From Abiotrophia sp938010525 (GTDB taxonomy: Bacteria; Bacillota; Bacilli; Lactobacillales; Aerococcaceae), in contig NZ_CALLVK010000010.1 of the NCBI RefSeq assembly GCF_938010525.1, forward strand, positions 1-50,641: a DNA stretch of 50,641 nt. Reading direction: 5' to 3'. The first letter of the stretch is position 1. The number at the start of each line of letters is the position of its first letter. Positions 22,514-30,443 of the stretch are shown here, piece after piece. A model generated the notes under the pieces. That model searched no databases. It was given only the letters and a program-made list of their open reading frames with translations, and was not told the origin of the DNA. A program made the translations under genes and the position numbers.

Positions 22514-23065
22514 ATGAAAGCCATTGGAACCCAAACTCTCATCACAGAAGACCTCATTTTACGACGATTTGAATTATCAGATGCGCCTGCCATGTTCAGC
22601 AACTGGGCGGGCCGTCCTGACAATGTCACCTACCTGACCTGGCCAGCTCATGCCGACTTAGATGTCACTCAAGCCACCCTAGAGCGTTGGATAGCTTCCT
22701 ATCAAGACGGAGATTCCTTTAAATGGGCCATCACTCTCAAATCCCAGCCTGACCAAGTCATTGGCGATATTAGTGCCCTCGACTATGTGCCTGCCACCAA
22801 TTCCATGACCATAGGCTATGTCTTAGGACGAGATTACTGGGGCAAAGGCTACATGACCCAAGCCCTCATTGCGGTCAGCCGTTTCCTCTTGCAAGAAGCA
22901 GACCTCAATCGACTTAGTACCACCCATGACACTGCCAATCCTGGATCTGGACGCGTCATGCAAAAGGCGGGCTTCCACTTTGAAGGCATCCTACGCCAAG
23001 CCGGGCACAACAACCAAGGCATTGTGGATATCGCCCACTATAGCCTGCTCAAATCTGATTTATAG
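22514..23065 (+). CDS. GNAT acetyltransferase, RimJ/RimL type
   Basis: A 183-residue N-acetyltransferase. It begins with TEDLILRRFELSDAPAMFSNWAGR, typical of the RimL/Acetyltransf_3 group, and has the acetyl-CoA region IGYVLGRDYWGKGYMTQALIAV near residue 95 and the TTHDTANPGSGRVMQKAGFHFEG motif near 140. These enzymes modify ribosomal proteins, antibiotics or small amines; the substrate is not readable here. AAAGGAGG precedes the ATG. It is a single gene between terminators. Confidence 0.85.
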   Translation: MKAIGTQTLITEDLILRRFELSDAPAMFSNWAGRPDNVTYLTWPAHADLDVTQATLERWIASYQDGDSFKWAITLKSQPDQVIGDISALDYVPATNSMTIGYVLGRDYWGKGYMTQALIAVSRFLLQEADLNRLSTTHDTANPGSGRVMQKAGFHFEGILRQAGHNNQGIVDIAHYSLLKSDL

Positions 23066-23072
23066 ACAGACA

Positions 23073-23112
23073 AAAAATCCCATTATATCATATATGATAT
23101 AATGGGATTTTT
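23073..23112 (+). terminator. 40-bp perfect palindrome, terminator-like
   Basis: Twenty bases (AAAAATCCCATTATATCATA) are followed at once by their exact reverse complement. RNA from either strand would form a long hairpin ending in a T run. It lies between the GNAT gene and the nox terminator. Confidence 0.75.
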
Positions 23113-23132
23113 AATTTACCCCGTGTACCCAT

Positions 23133-23161
23133 AAAAAAAAGAGACTGGCAAGGCCAGTCTC
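23133..23161 (-). terminator. Terminator of nox
   Basis: Stem GAGACTGGC/GCCAGTCTC with a 3-base loop, followed on the minus strand by eight T. Confidence 0.9.
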
Positions 23162-23169
23162 ATTCGCTA

Positions 23170-24522
23170 TTAAGCGTTCAGTTTGCGTTCTTGTTCAACT
23201 GCAGCTTGAGCTAAGATGTTGAGGTAGTTCCAAGGACGGTCAAAGACAGGTTGGAAGAAGAAGTCAACATAAGCCAAGTCTTCAATGGTCATCTTGTTTT
23301 GGATAGCCAAGGACAAGGTGTTAGCAGAAGCGGTACAGTCGTATTTAGACATTACTTGCCCACCTACGATACGGTTGGTCCCTACTTCGTAAACTAACTT
23401 CATGTAGATTTTCTCGTTTGTTGGCATGAATTCTGGACGGTAGTTGTCCACCACGTATACTGAACGAGTATCTAAACCGAAGTGCTTAGCAGAGCCTTCG
23501 TTAACCCCAGTTGAGCCAATGTTCCAACCGAAGAGGTGGAGACCAGAAGTTGATTGAGTCCCACGGTAACGAACTTTGTCGCCTGCGATGTTCTTACCAA
23601 CCAAAGCACCCATACGCACAGCGTTAGTTGCTAATGGAATGTAAGCATGACCGCCATTAGGGTTGTAGTTAACCGCACAAGAGTCACCCGCTGCAAAAAC
23701 ATCTGGATGGCTAGTCTTCATGTAGTCGTCAACAATGATAGCACCGTTAGGCATAGTTTCAACTTGGTCTTTAACTAAGTCAGTGTTTGGACGGAAACCT
23801 ACACAGAGGATTACCATGTCAGCTTCGTATTCGCCACCAGTGGTTACCACTTTCTTCACGACGCCGTTTTCACCTTTGAAGCCTTGAACCATTTCGTTAA
23901 GGCGTACTTCAACGCCACGGTTACGCAAGTCTTCTTCTAAGACATCCGTGAATTCTGGGTCTAAGTACTTGTTCAAGATACGGTCTAAACCGTCAAGCAA
24001 GGTAACGTCTTTACCTTCTAAGTTGAAGGCTTCAACGAGTTCAATCCCGATGTAACCCCCACCGATGACTACCACTTTTTGCTTGTCAGTCTTCTTAGCG
24101 AAGATTTCTTTAGCTTGGTTGTAGTTCTTGCAGAGTTGAACGTTTTCTAAGTCTAAACCTTCTAATGGTGGGATGATTGGCCAAGAACCAGTCGTTACCA
24201 CTAACTTGTCATAAGTTTCTTCGAATTCTTCACCAGTTTTGAGGTTTTTAACGCGTAAGGTCTTGGCTTTCAAGTCAGCCTCTAAAACATCGTGTTCCAT
24301 GTTGACTTTAGCACCTAAAGAAGCTAATTCTTCTGGGCTTGAGTAGAAGAGCCCTTGAGGATCTTTCACAACCCCACCGACGTATAAAGCAATCCCACAA
24401 GACAAGAAGGATACGTTGTCATTACGTTCGTAAACAACAACTTCCGCTTCTGGGTGATCATTTAAAATAGTTTTAACAGATGCTGTTCCTGCATGAGTAC
24501 AGCCAACTACTACTACTTTCAT
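23170..24522 (-). CDS. nox: NADH oxidase, water-forming
   Basis: A 450-residue flavoprotein of the streptococcal Nox2/CoA-disulfide reductase group. The FAD site VVVGCTHAGTASV is at the N-terminus, the single redox cysteine is in SFLSCGIALY near residue 43, the NADH site VVIGGGYIGIELVEAF near 152, and the second FAD motif VFAAGDSCAV near 277. The single active cysteine is what allows four-electron reduction of oxygen to water. It regenerates NAD for glycolysis and removes oxygen. AAGGAGG precedes the ATG and an extended -10 (TGGTATTAT) lies about 50 bases upstream. Confidence 0.94.
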   Translation of the reverse strand: MKVVVVGCTHAGTASVKTILNDHPEAEVVVYERNDNVSFLSCGIALYVGGVVKDPQGLFYSSPEELASLGAKVNMEHDVLEADLKAKTLRVKNLKTGEEFEETYDKLVVTTGSWPIIPPLEGLDLENVQLCKNYNQAKEIFAKKTDKQKVVVIGGGYIGIELVEAFNLEGKDVTLLDGLDRILNKYLDPEFTDVLEEDLRNRGVEVRLNEMVQGFKGENGVVKKVVTTGGEYEADMVILCVGFRPNTDLVKDQVETMPNGAIIVDDYMKTSHPDVFAAGDSCAVNYNPNGGHAYIPLATNAVRMGALVGKNIAGDKVRYRGTQSTSGLHLFGWNIGSTGVNEGSAKHFGLDTRSVYVVDNYRPEFMPTNEKIYMKLVYEVGTNRIVGGQVMSKYDCTASANTLSLAIQNKMTIEDLAYVDFFFQPVFDRPWNYLNILAQAAVEQERKLNA

Positions 24523-24619
24523 ATTTTTTCTTCCTCCTTAAGATATTGCTTAGCAACAGATATATAATACCACATAAACAGCAAAAAAGGTAGCCTTTTA
24601 AGCTCTTTAAAGCAAGTTT

Positions 24620-24634
24620 TTTGAGCGTTTACAT
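24620..24634. promoter_or_regulatory. Possible catabolite-responsive element (cre)
   Basis: On the minus strand ATGTAAACGCTCAAA matches the CcpA consensus WTGNAANCGNWNNCW at all but one fixed position. It lies between divergent nox and the flavoprotein gene, upstream of both promoters. Confidence 0.4.
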
Positions 24635-24737
24635 CCCTGATTTAACAAGACTCTTATCCACCTTGCTTTCACAAAGTTTTTCATTTTACCCTGTCCACTA
24701 GAAAAAGTGTCTTTTTCTATCTTTTTCCGGCAAAAGA

Positions 24738-24766
24738 TTGAAATTTAGGCCAAAATTCTGTATAAT
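24738..24766 (+). promoter_or_regulatory. Promoter of the secreted flavoprotein gene
   Basis: TTGAAA (24738-24743), 17-bp spacer, perfect TATAAT (24761-24766). Confidence 0.82.
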
Positions 24767-24807
24767 ATAATAAGATAATTAAATCACAAAAGGAGATGTC
24801 AGTTCAC

Positions 24808-26298
24808 ATGCGTAAAAAATTATCTATCCTTTTCGCAGCTTTGTTCTTGGTCTTTGCTAGCCTCGGTCATACCTTATCTGTCTTGGCCCAAGAATCTTCC
24901 AAGCCCGATACAACTTCAGGGGCGTCCGAGAAAAAATATACGGACCCAGCTGAACTCAAGGAAAGCTATGACGTAATCGTTGTCGGTTCCGGTGGTGGCG
25001 GTATGGCCGCAGCAATCGCAGCCCATGACGCTGGAGCCAACGTTGTAATTTTCGAAAAAATGCCAATCGTGGGTGGGAATACTAGTAAGTCTTCTGCTGG
25101 GATGAACGCCAGCGAAACCAAATTCCAAAAGGAAGCTGGCATTGAAGACTCTAACGACAAGTTCTACGAAGAAACCTTCAAGGGCGGGAAAGAAAAGAAC
25201 GATCCAGAATTGCTTCGCTTCTTAGTAGATCACTCTGCTAGCGCCATTGATTGGTTAGACTCTATGAACATTAAGCTAGATAACTTAACCACTACCGGTG
25301 GGATGAGCGTTAAGCGTACACACCGTCCATCAGATGGTTCTGCAATTGGGGGCTACTTAGTAGAAGGCCTCTACGCTAACGTAACTGAGCGTAAGATTCC
25401 AACCTTCGTTAACTCTGATGTAACAGAAATTACGGAAGAAAATGGCTCTGTTTCTGGCGTTAAAGTGACCGTTGAAGGCCAAGAAAAAACTATCAAATCT
25501 AAGGCTGTTGTCTTAGCTACAGGTGGTTTCGGGGCTAACTTAGACATGGTCAGCCAACTTAAGCCAGAACTCAAAGGCTTTGTTACAACTAACCAAGAAG
25601 GTTCCCAAGGGGACGGTATCAAGATGGCCGAAAAATTGGGCGCACAAACCGTTGATATGGATCAAATCCAAATCCACCCTTCTGTTGAACAAAAGACTTC
25701 TTACTTAATCACTGAAGCCGTTCGTGGTGAAGGTGCGATCTTAATCAACCAAGAAGGTAAACGTTTCTTCAACGAATTAGAAACCCGTGATAAGGTTTCT
25801 GCTGCCATTATCGGCCAAGAAGGAAAAGCAGCTTACGTAGTCTTCGACGAAGCCCTTAAGGGACGCGTTAAAGCCATCAACCAATACGAATCTAAAGGCT
25901 TAGTGGTCAAAGGTGACACCATTGAAGGCTTGGCTAAGGAAATTGGTGTGGACCCAGCTAACCTAAAAGCTAGCCTGGAAACTTGGAACAAAGCTGTTGC
26001 TGATAAGAAGGACGACGAATTCGGCCGGACTACCGGGATGGACAATGACTTGTCACAAGCCCCTTACTACGCAATTAAAATCGCACCAGGGATTCACCAC
26101 ACCATGGGTGGTCTCAAGATTAACACTAACGCGCAAGTCCTCAACAAGGAAAACCAACCAATCAAAGGTTTGTACGCTTCTGGTGAAGTAACTGGTGGGG
26201 TTCACGGCGCTAACCGTATCGGTGGTAACGCCGTTGCCGACATCATTATCTTCGGCCGTCAAGCAGGTGAGCAATCTGCTGCCTTTGTCAAAGAATAA
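24808..26298 (+). CDS. Secreted fumarate reductase-type flavoprotein
   Basis: A 496-residue flavocytochrome c/fumarate reductase family protein. An N-terminal signal peptide (MRKKLSILFAALFLVFASL, likely cut near SVLA-QES) sends it outside the membrane. The FAD site IVVGSGGGGMAAAIAAHDAG follows near residue 48. The substrate-site residues of Shewanella Fcc3 are conserved: QIHPSV, ITEAVRG, ETRDK, IHHTMGG and GANRIGGNAV. There is no heme or FMN-binding domain, so electrons must come from another carrier. The ATG at 24808 is used because the one at 24796 touches the AGGAG. It is followed by an Mga-like regulator gene. Confidence 0.83.
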   Translation: MRKKLSILFAALFLVFASLGHTLSVLAQESSKPDTTSGASEKKYTDPAELKESYDVIVVGSGGGGMAAAIAAHDAGANVVIFEKMPIVGGNTSKSSAGMNASETKFQKEAGIEDSNDKFYEETFKGGKEKNDPELLRFLVDHSASAIDWLDSMNIKLDNLTTTGGMSVKRTHRPSDGSAIGGYLVEGLYANVTERKIPTFVNSDVTEITEENGSVSGVKVTVEGQEKTIKSKAVVLATGGFGANLDMVSQLKPELKGFVTTNQEGSQGDGIKMAEKLGAQTVDMDQIQIHPSVEQKTSYLITEAVRGEGAILINQEGKRFFNELETRDKVSAAIIGQEGKAAYVVFDEALKGRVKAINQYESKGLVVKGDTIEGLAKEIGVDPANLKASLETWNKAVADKKDDEFGRTTGMDNDLSQAPYYAIKIAPGIHHTMGGLKINTNAQVLNKENQPIKGLYASGEVTGGVHGANRIGGNAVADIIIFGRQAGEQSAAFVKE

Positions 26299-26307
26299 GG
26301 CCAGCTC

Positions 26308-26338
26308 ACACCTCCCTTTTGGGAGGTGTTTTTGTATG
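26308..26338 (+). terminator. Terminator of the flavoprotein gene
   Basis: ACACCTCCC/GGGAGGTGT with loop TTTT, followed by TTTTTG. Confidence 0.9.
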
Positions 26339-26411
26339 GTTAGAAGCTACCAAATTGGCCTGTTTTTTTCGTGGTTTCGGGTCATCTTTTTTCCGCAAGC
26401 AAACATTTTTA

Positions 26412-26420
26412 TGATATAAT
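26412..26420 (+). promoter_or_regulatory. Extended -10 promoter of the Mga-like gene
   Basis: TGATATAAT, an extended -10 with a perfect hexamer at 26415-26420. No clear -35. It puts transcription start near 26427, just before the AAGGGGG ribosome site at 26448-26454. Confidence 0.6.
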
Positions 26421-26459
26421 TAATAAAAATTCGTCAGTACAAATTTTAAGGGGGCTATC

Positions 26460-27953
26460 ATTATCGAAAAGTTACTTTCCAAGACGCACAAGCGTCAACT
26501 CCAGTTATTAAATATCCTCCACGCTTCCGATAACGCCCTGCCATTAGACCAACTGGCTGAGACCCTCGACTGCTCTACCCGTATCTTGAAGGAAGACCTT
26601 CAGCAAATCGCCAGTAATCTGCCACAGTATGAGATTTCAGTCCAGCCTGATGGCGCTAAAATGGTCAATCGCTTCACGGTCGACATCAACCTAGCCTACC
26701 AATTTTATCTAGCTAACTCTGTCCACTTCCAAGTTTTAGAATACCTCTTCTTCCACCCCCAAACTGAAATGGAAGAAGTCCTAGAGCACTTTTTCATGAG
26801 TTACCCTACCTTCTACCGAACCATTCGTCGCATTAACCGCTGGTTTAATGGCCTCTATAATATTCAGGTATCTACCAAACCGCTGGCCATCACGGGTAAT
26901 GAGAATGAGATTCGCTTCTTCTTTGGCCAGTACTTCGCTGAGCGCTATCCCTCAACTACTTGGCCTTTTGAAGATATTAAAGAATCACATATAGACAAAT
27001 TCGTGGCCACCTTCATCAAGATTCTTGATCGGCCATTGGATTTCTCCCTCTACTATCTGATTAAGCGCGCAACCATTATCAATATCAAGCGTCACCACTT
27101 CAAATGGGACCTTCCCCTTCACAAAACTAATGTCTCAAGTCGTTTTGCCCAAGCCTTGGCGCAAAAAGCGGACCAAGAATTCGTTCGGTCCTTATCTGAC
27201 TATGTGGGAGAGCCTTTGGGAGATATCGTGCTGTCTAACCTACTCTACCCATTCTTGCGAGAAGATTACTTCTATACTTTTGAAGATATGCTCGTGGCTT
27301 CTCGTCTACACGCCTCAATCCACACTTCCTTGATTCAGACTCAGCTTATGATTGAGAATATCCGTCAGCATTTCGATCTCGAAATCACCAACCCAGAAGT
27401 TCTGACCATCCTCTTCCATAATGCGTCCTCTGTCGAATGCTATGAAGTATTTGCTAAGTCACAAATTTTCCGACGTCGCGCTACATGGATGAGTCATCTC
27501 TATGCTGATTTTCCTGATTTTTACGATTTCCTTGAGAAAGCCGTTATCCAATACAGACAAGCAAATAAGCTACACACAAGTCCTGAAATTATCCGATACT
27601 TAATCTATACTATCTTCTCTACATGGTCTGAATTAATCCCTCAGCTCATGACATGTCAGAAGAAGATTAGAGTGGGTATCTTCAGTAGCATTAACTCCTC
27701 TCATTCCTTAATGATCCGAGACCTCTTGACTTGTTCATGTTCACAGCAACTAGAATTTCATGCACCCCAGGTCCTCTATCAAAATGTCCACGAGATTATA
27801 CGTTCTGAATATGATGTCATTCTCAGTAATGTGCCTATTCCGCAATTACAATCTAAATTATTCATCAATATCAATGCCATTTCCATTGAAACACTGATTG
27901 AACGACTTAATAATATTGGCAATGAGCTTGCTCAGTGCCCTCAAGAAAGTTAA
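26460..27953 (+). CDS. Mga/AtxA-type transcription regulator with a non-standard start codon
   Basis: About 497 residues. The N-terminal part holds a DNA-binding domain: KTHKRQLQLLNILHASDNALPLDQLAETLDCSTRILKEDLQQI, then a second winged helix with FMSYPTFYRTIRRINRWF. A PRD-like middle and a C-terminal EIIB-like end (VGIFSSINSSHSLMIRDLL) follow. This is the Mga architecture, whose PRDs can be phosphorylated by the PTS. The frame has no ATG, GTG or TTG until a TTG at 26586, which would cut off the first helix-turn-helix. A strong AAGGGGG lies 5 bases before an ATT (26460) and 8 before an ATC. I therefore start at ATT; an error in the sequence is possible. Confidence 0.72.
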   Translation: MIEKLLSKTHKRQLQLLNILHASDNALPLDQLAETLDCSTRILKEDLQQIASNLPQYEISVQPDGAKMVNRFTVDINLAYQFYLANSVHFQVLEYLFFHPQTEMEEVLEHFFMSYPTFYRTIRRINRWFNGLYNIQVSTKPLAITGNENEIRFFFGQYFAERYPSTTWPFEDIKESHIDKFVATFIKILDRPLDFSLYYLIKRATIINIKRHHFKWDLPLHKTNVSSRFAQALAQKADQEFVRSLSDYVGEPLGDIVLSNLLYPFLREDYFYTFEDMLVASRLHASIHTSLIQTQLMIENIRQHFDLEITNPEVLTILFHNASSVECYEVFAKSQIFRRRATWMSHLYADFPDFYDFLEKAVIQYRQANKLHTSPEIIRYLIYTIFSTWSELIPQLMTCQKKIRVGIFSSINSSHSLMIRDLLTCSCSQQLEFHAPQVLYQNVHEIIRSEYDVILSNVPIPQLQSKLFININAISIETLIERLNNIGNELAQCPQES

Positions 27954-27956
27954 TAA

Positions 27957-27990
27957 ATAGCCGGAAGACATAAGTCCTCCGGCTATTTTG
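27957..27990 (+). terminator. Terminator of the Mga-like gene
   Basis: ATAGCCGGAAGAC/GTCCTCCGGCTAT with loop ATAA and one mismatch, followed by TTTTG. Confidence 0.82.
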
Positions 27991-27993
27991 TTA

Positions 27994-28026
27994 TATAAAA
28001 GAAAGCTGGGATAAACCCAGCTTTCT
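27994..28026 (-). terminator. Terminator of the malQ-glgP operon
   Basis: AGAAAGCTGGG/CCCAGCTTTCT with a 5-base loop, followed on the minus strand by TTTATAT. It is tail to tail with the preceding terminator. Confidence 0.85.
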
Positions 28027-28036
28027 AATTAATCGA

Positions 28037-30316
28037 TTAGTCGATTTCTACACGGTTTTCTTTCAAGTGCCAGATATCGCGGTTGTATTCTGCAATGGTC
28101 CGGTCAGATGAGAAGAAGCCAGCCTTAGCAATGTTAATCAAGGCTTTCTTGTTCCATTCAGTACGGTTTTCGTAGTCAGCCAACATCTTTTCCTTAACTT
28201 GGATGTATTCTTCCAAGTCAATTAAGGTCATGAACCAGTCTTTGCTGATTAATTCATGATGTAGACGGTTGAGGCGTTCCTCGTTCCCTGCTGCTAACAT
28301 CTTATCGCTCACGATGAAGTCAACTAATGGACGAATCGCGTCATGCTCGTAGTAGTCACGCGCTACATAACCTTGAGTTTCGTAGAGCTTGATGATTTCA
28401 TCACTGTGCTTACCGAAGATGTAGATATTGTCATCACCAACTAATTCGTGGATTTCCACGTTAGCCCCATCTTCAGTCCCTAAGGTCAAGGCCCCGTTCA
28501 ACATGAACTTCATGTTACCAGTACCACTTGCTTCCTTAGAAGCCAAGGAGATTTGCTCAGAAATGTTACATGCTGGAATCAAGTATTGAGCACGTTCTAC
28601 GTTATAGTTCTCAATCATTACCAATTGTAAGTGTGGACTTACTTCTGGATCATTGGCAATTACCTCAGACAAGGTCAAGATTAAGTGAATAACATCTTGC
28701 GCAATTGTATAAGCTGGTGCAGCCTTCCCACCGAAGAAAACAGTCAATGGGGTTGCTGGAATGTTGCCGGCTTTAATATCTAAGTACTTGTTAATCACGT
28801 AAAGAGCGTTCATTTGTTGACGTTTGTACTCGTGCATACGCTTGATTTGGATGTCAAAAATAGAGTTCTCGTTAATGTCTACGCCTTGTACTTCCTTGAG
28901 GTAGTGTTTGAGGCGGAGCTTGTTATTGAACTTGATAGACTCTAACTTATCTAAGACTGCTTGGTCGTTGACATAGTTGAGTAAGCCTTCTAACTCAGCA
29001 GTGTGGTGCCATTGACGGCCAATCAAGGAGTCAATGTAGTCAGACAATTCCTTGTTAGCGTCCATGATCCAACGACGGAAGGTAATCCCGTTGGTCTTGT
29101 TGTTGAATTTCTCTGGGTAGATTTCATAGAAGGCACGCAATTCTGACTTCTTCAAGATGTCTGTATGCAGTGCCGCAACCCCGTTTACAGAGAAGCCGTA
29201 GTGGATTGACAAGTGAGCCATGTGAACACGGTCAAATTGGTCGATGATTTGTACTGCGTCGTTATCTGGGAATTGTGCCTTAATACGAGCATCCAAGTTA
29301 CGGATAATGGCCATCACGTTAGGAATTACTTCTTCCAAGAAGGATACAGGCCATTTTTCTAAGGCTTCAGCCAAGATTGTGTGGTTGGTGAAGGCAGTCA
29401 TTGAACGAACGATTTCTACTGCTTCATCGAACTCAATCCCGCGTTCGCCTAAGAGACGAATCATTTCTGGGATAACTAAGGCTGGGTGAGTATCGTTGAT
29501 TTGGATCACTGCGTAGTCTGCCAAGTCGTGTAAATTGCTGCCCTTAGCGACTGCTTCTTCCAAGATCAATTGAGCCCCGTTAGATACCATGAAGTATTGT
29601 TGGTAAATACGTAATACTTCACCTGCGTGATCAGAGTCATCTGGGTAGAGGAAGAGGGTTAAGTTCTTCTCGATGTCGTGTTTGTCAAAGGAAATGCCAT
29701 CTTCAATAATGTCAGAAGTCACGCTGTCTAAGTCGAAGAGACGGAGACGGTTACGCTTAGTTTGTTTGTAACCTAATACGTCGATATCATAAAGGGTAGA
29801 ATGCAAGGAGAACTTGCGGAAAGGAACAGTATAAGCCTTCTTGCTTTTGATAGTCCAGTCATCGCCAGTCAACCAAGCATCTGGAATAGTCGTTTGTTGG
29901 TTGTCTTTGAATACTTGACGGAAGAGCCCGAAGTGGTAGTTCAAACCAACCCCGTCCCCGTTAATCCCTAATTTGGTGATAGAGTCAACGAAGCAGGCAG
30001 CCAAACGACCCAAGCCCCCGTTACCTAATGAAGGTTCATTTTCAGCTTGTTCGATATCCATGATAGATTTGCCGTGAGCTTGTAACTCAGCGTTCACTTC
30101 ATCGTAGATACCTAAGTTCAAGAGGTTGTTGCTCAAAAGTTTCCCGATTAAGAACTCTGCAGAGAAGTAGTAGAGTTTTTTCTTGTCATCGTGAGTTGGT
30201 AATTCGCGAGATTTGTCACGCGTAATATCTAAAAGGGCTTTGTAAAGTTCTGCATCGTTACAAGCATCAATTGATTTATTGAAAAGCTTCTTAGTATAGT
30301 TTTCTAAAATAGTCAT
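28037..30316 (-). CDS. glgP: Glycogen/maltodextrin phosphorylase
   Basis: A 759-residue PLP-dependent phosphorylase (GT35) releasing glucose 1-phosphate from alpha-1,4-glucans. Recognisable regions are ENEPSLGNGGLGRLAACF near residue 93, IQINDTHPALVIPEMIRLL near 270, and the PLP-lysine region EASGTGNMKFMLNGALTLGTEDGANVEI near 620. The length equals streptococcal MalP, and there is no long N-terminal regulatory extension. It follows malQ by 127 bp, so it most likely acts on maltodextrins together with MalQ; malP would be an equally good symbol. Confidence 0.93.
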   Translation of the reverse strand: MTILENYTKKLFNKSIDACNDAELYKALLDITRDKSRELPTHDDKKKLYYFSAEFLIGKLLSNNLLNLGIYDEVNAELQAHGKSIMDIEQAENEPSLGNGGLGRLAACFVDSITKLGINGDGVGLNYHFGLFRQVFKDNQQTTIPDAWLTGDDWTIKSKKAYTVPFRKFSLHSTLYDIDVLGYKQTKRNRLRLFDLDSVTSDIIEDGISFDKHDIEKNLTLFLYPDDSDHAGEVLRIYQQYFMVSNGAQLILEEAVAKGSNLHDLADYAVIQINDTHPALVIPEMIRLLGERGIEFDEAVEIVRSMTAFTNHTILAEALEKWPVSFLEEVIPNVMAIIRNLDARIKAQFPDNDAVQIIDQFDRVHMAHLSIHYGFSVNGVAALHTDILKKSELRAFYEIYPEKFNNKTNGITFRRWIMDANKELSDYIDSLIGRQWHHTAELEGLLNYVNDQAVLDKLESIKFNNKLRLKHYLKEVQGVDINENSIFDIQIKRMHEYKRQQMNALYVINKYLDIKAGNIPATPLTVFFGGKAAPAYTIAQDVIHLILTLSEVIANDPEVSPHLQLVMIENYNVERAQYLIPACNISEQISLASKEASGTGNMKFMLNGALTLGTEDGANVEIHELVGDDNIYIFGKHSDEIIKLYETQGYVARDYYEHDAIRPLVDFIVSDKMLAAGNEERLNRLHHELISKDWFMTLIDLEEYIQVKEKMLADYENRTEWNKKALINIAKAGFFSSDRTIAEYNRDIWHLKENRVEID

Positions 30317-30385
30317 TGTTAACTCCTTATTTCGATTAGGCCTTTGGCCGCATTAAAGATTCTGATTGATAGACAAGCAAGCAAT

Positions 30386-30413
30386 CGGTGTTAGAAGAAA
30401 TCTCCTAACACCG
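30386..30413 (-). other. Intercistronic hairpin between malQ and glgP
   Basis: CGGTGTTAG/CTAACACCG with a 10-base loop and no T run after it. Probably an RNA stability or processing element within the operon. Confidence 0.5.
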
Positions 30414-30443
30414 GCCACACTTATTTATGGGTCTTGCTGGGTA

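Noticed and set aside
24796..24807. An earlier ATG for the secreted flavoprotein
   Set aside because: It directly abuts the AGGAG sequence, which would then be unusable for initiation.
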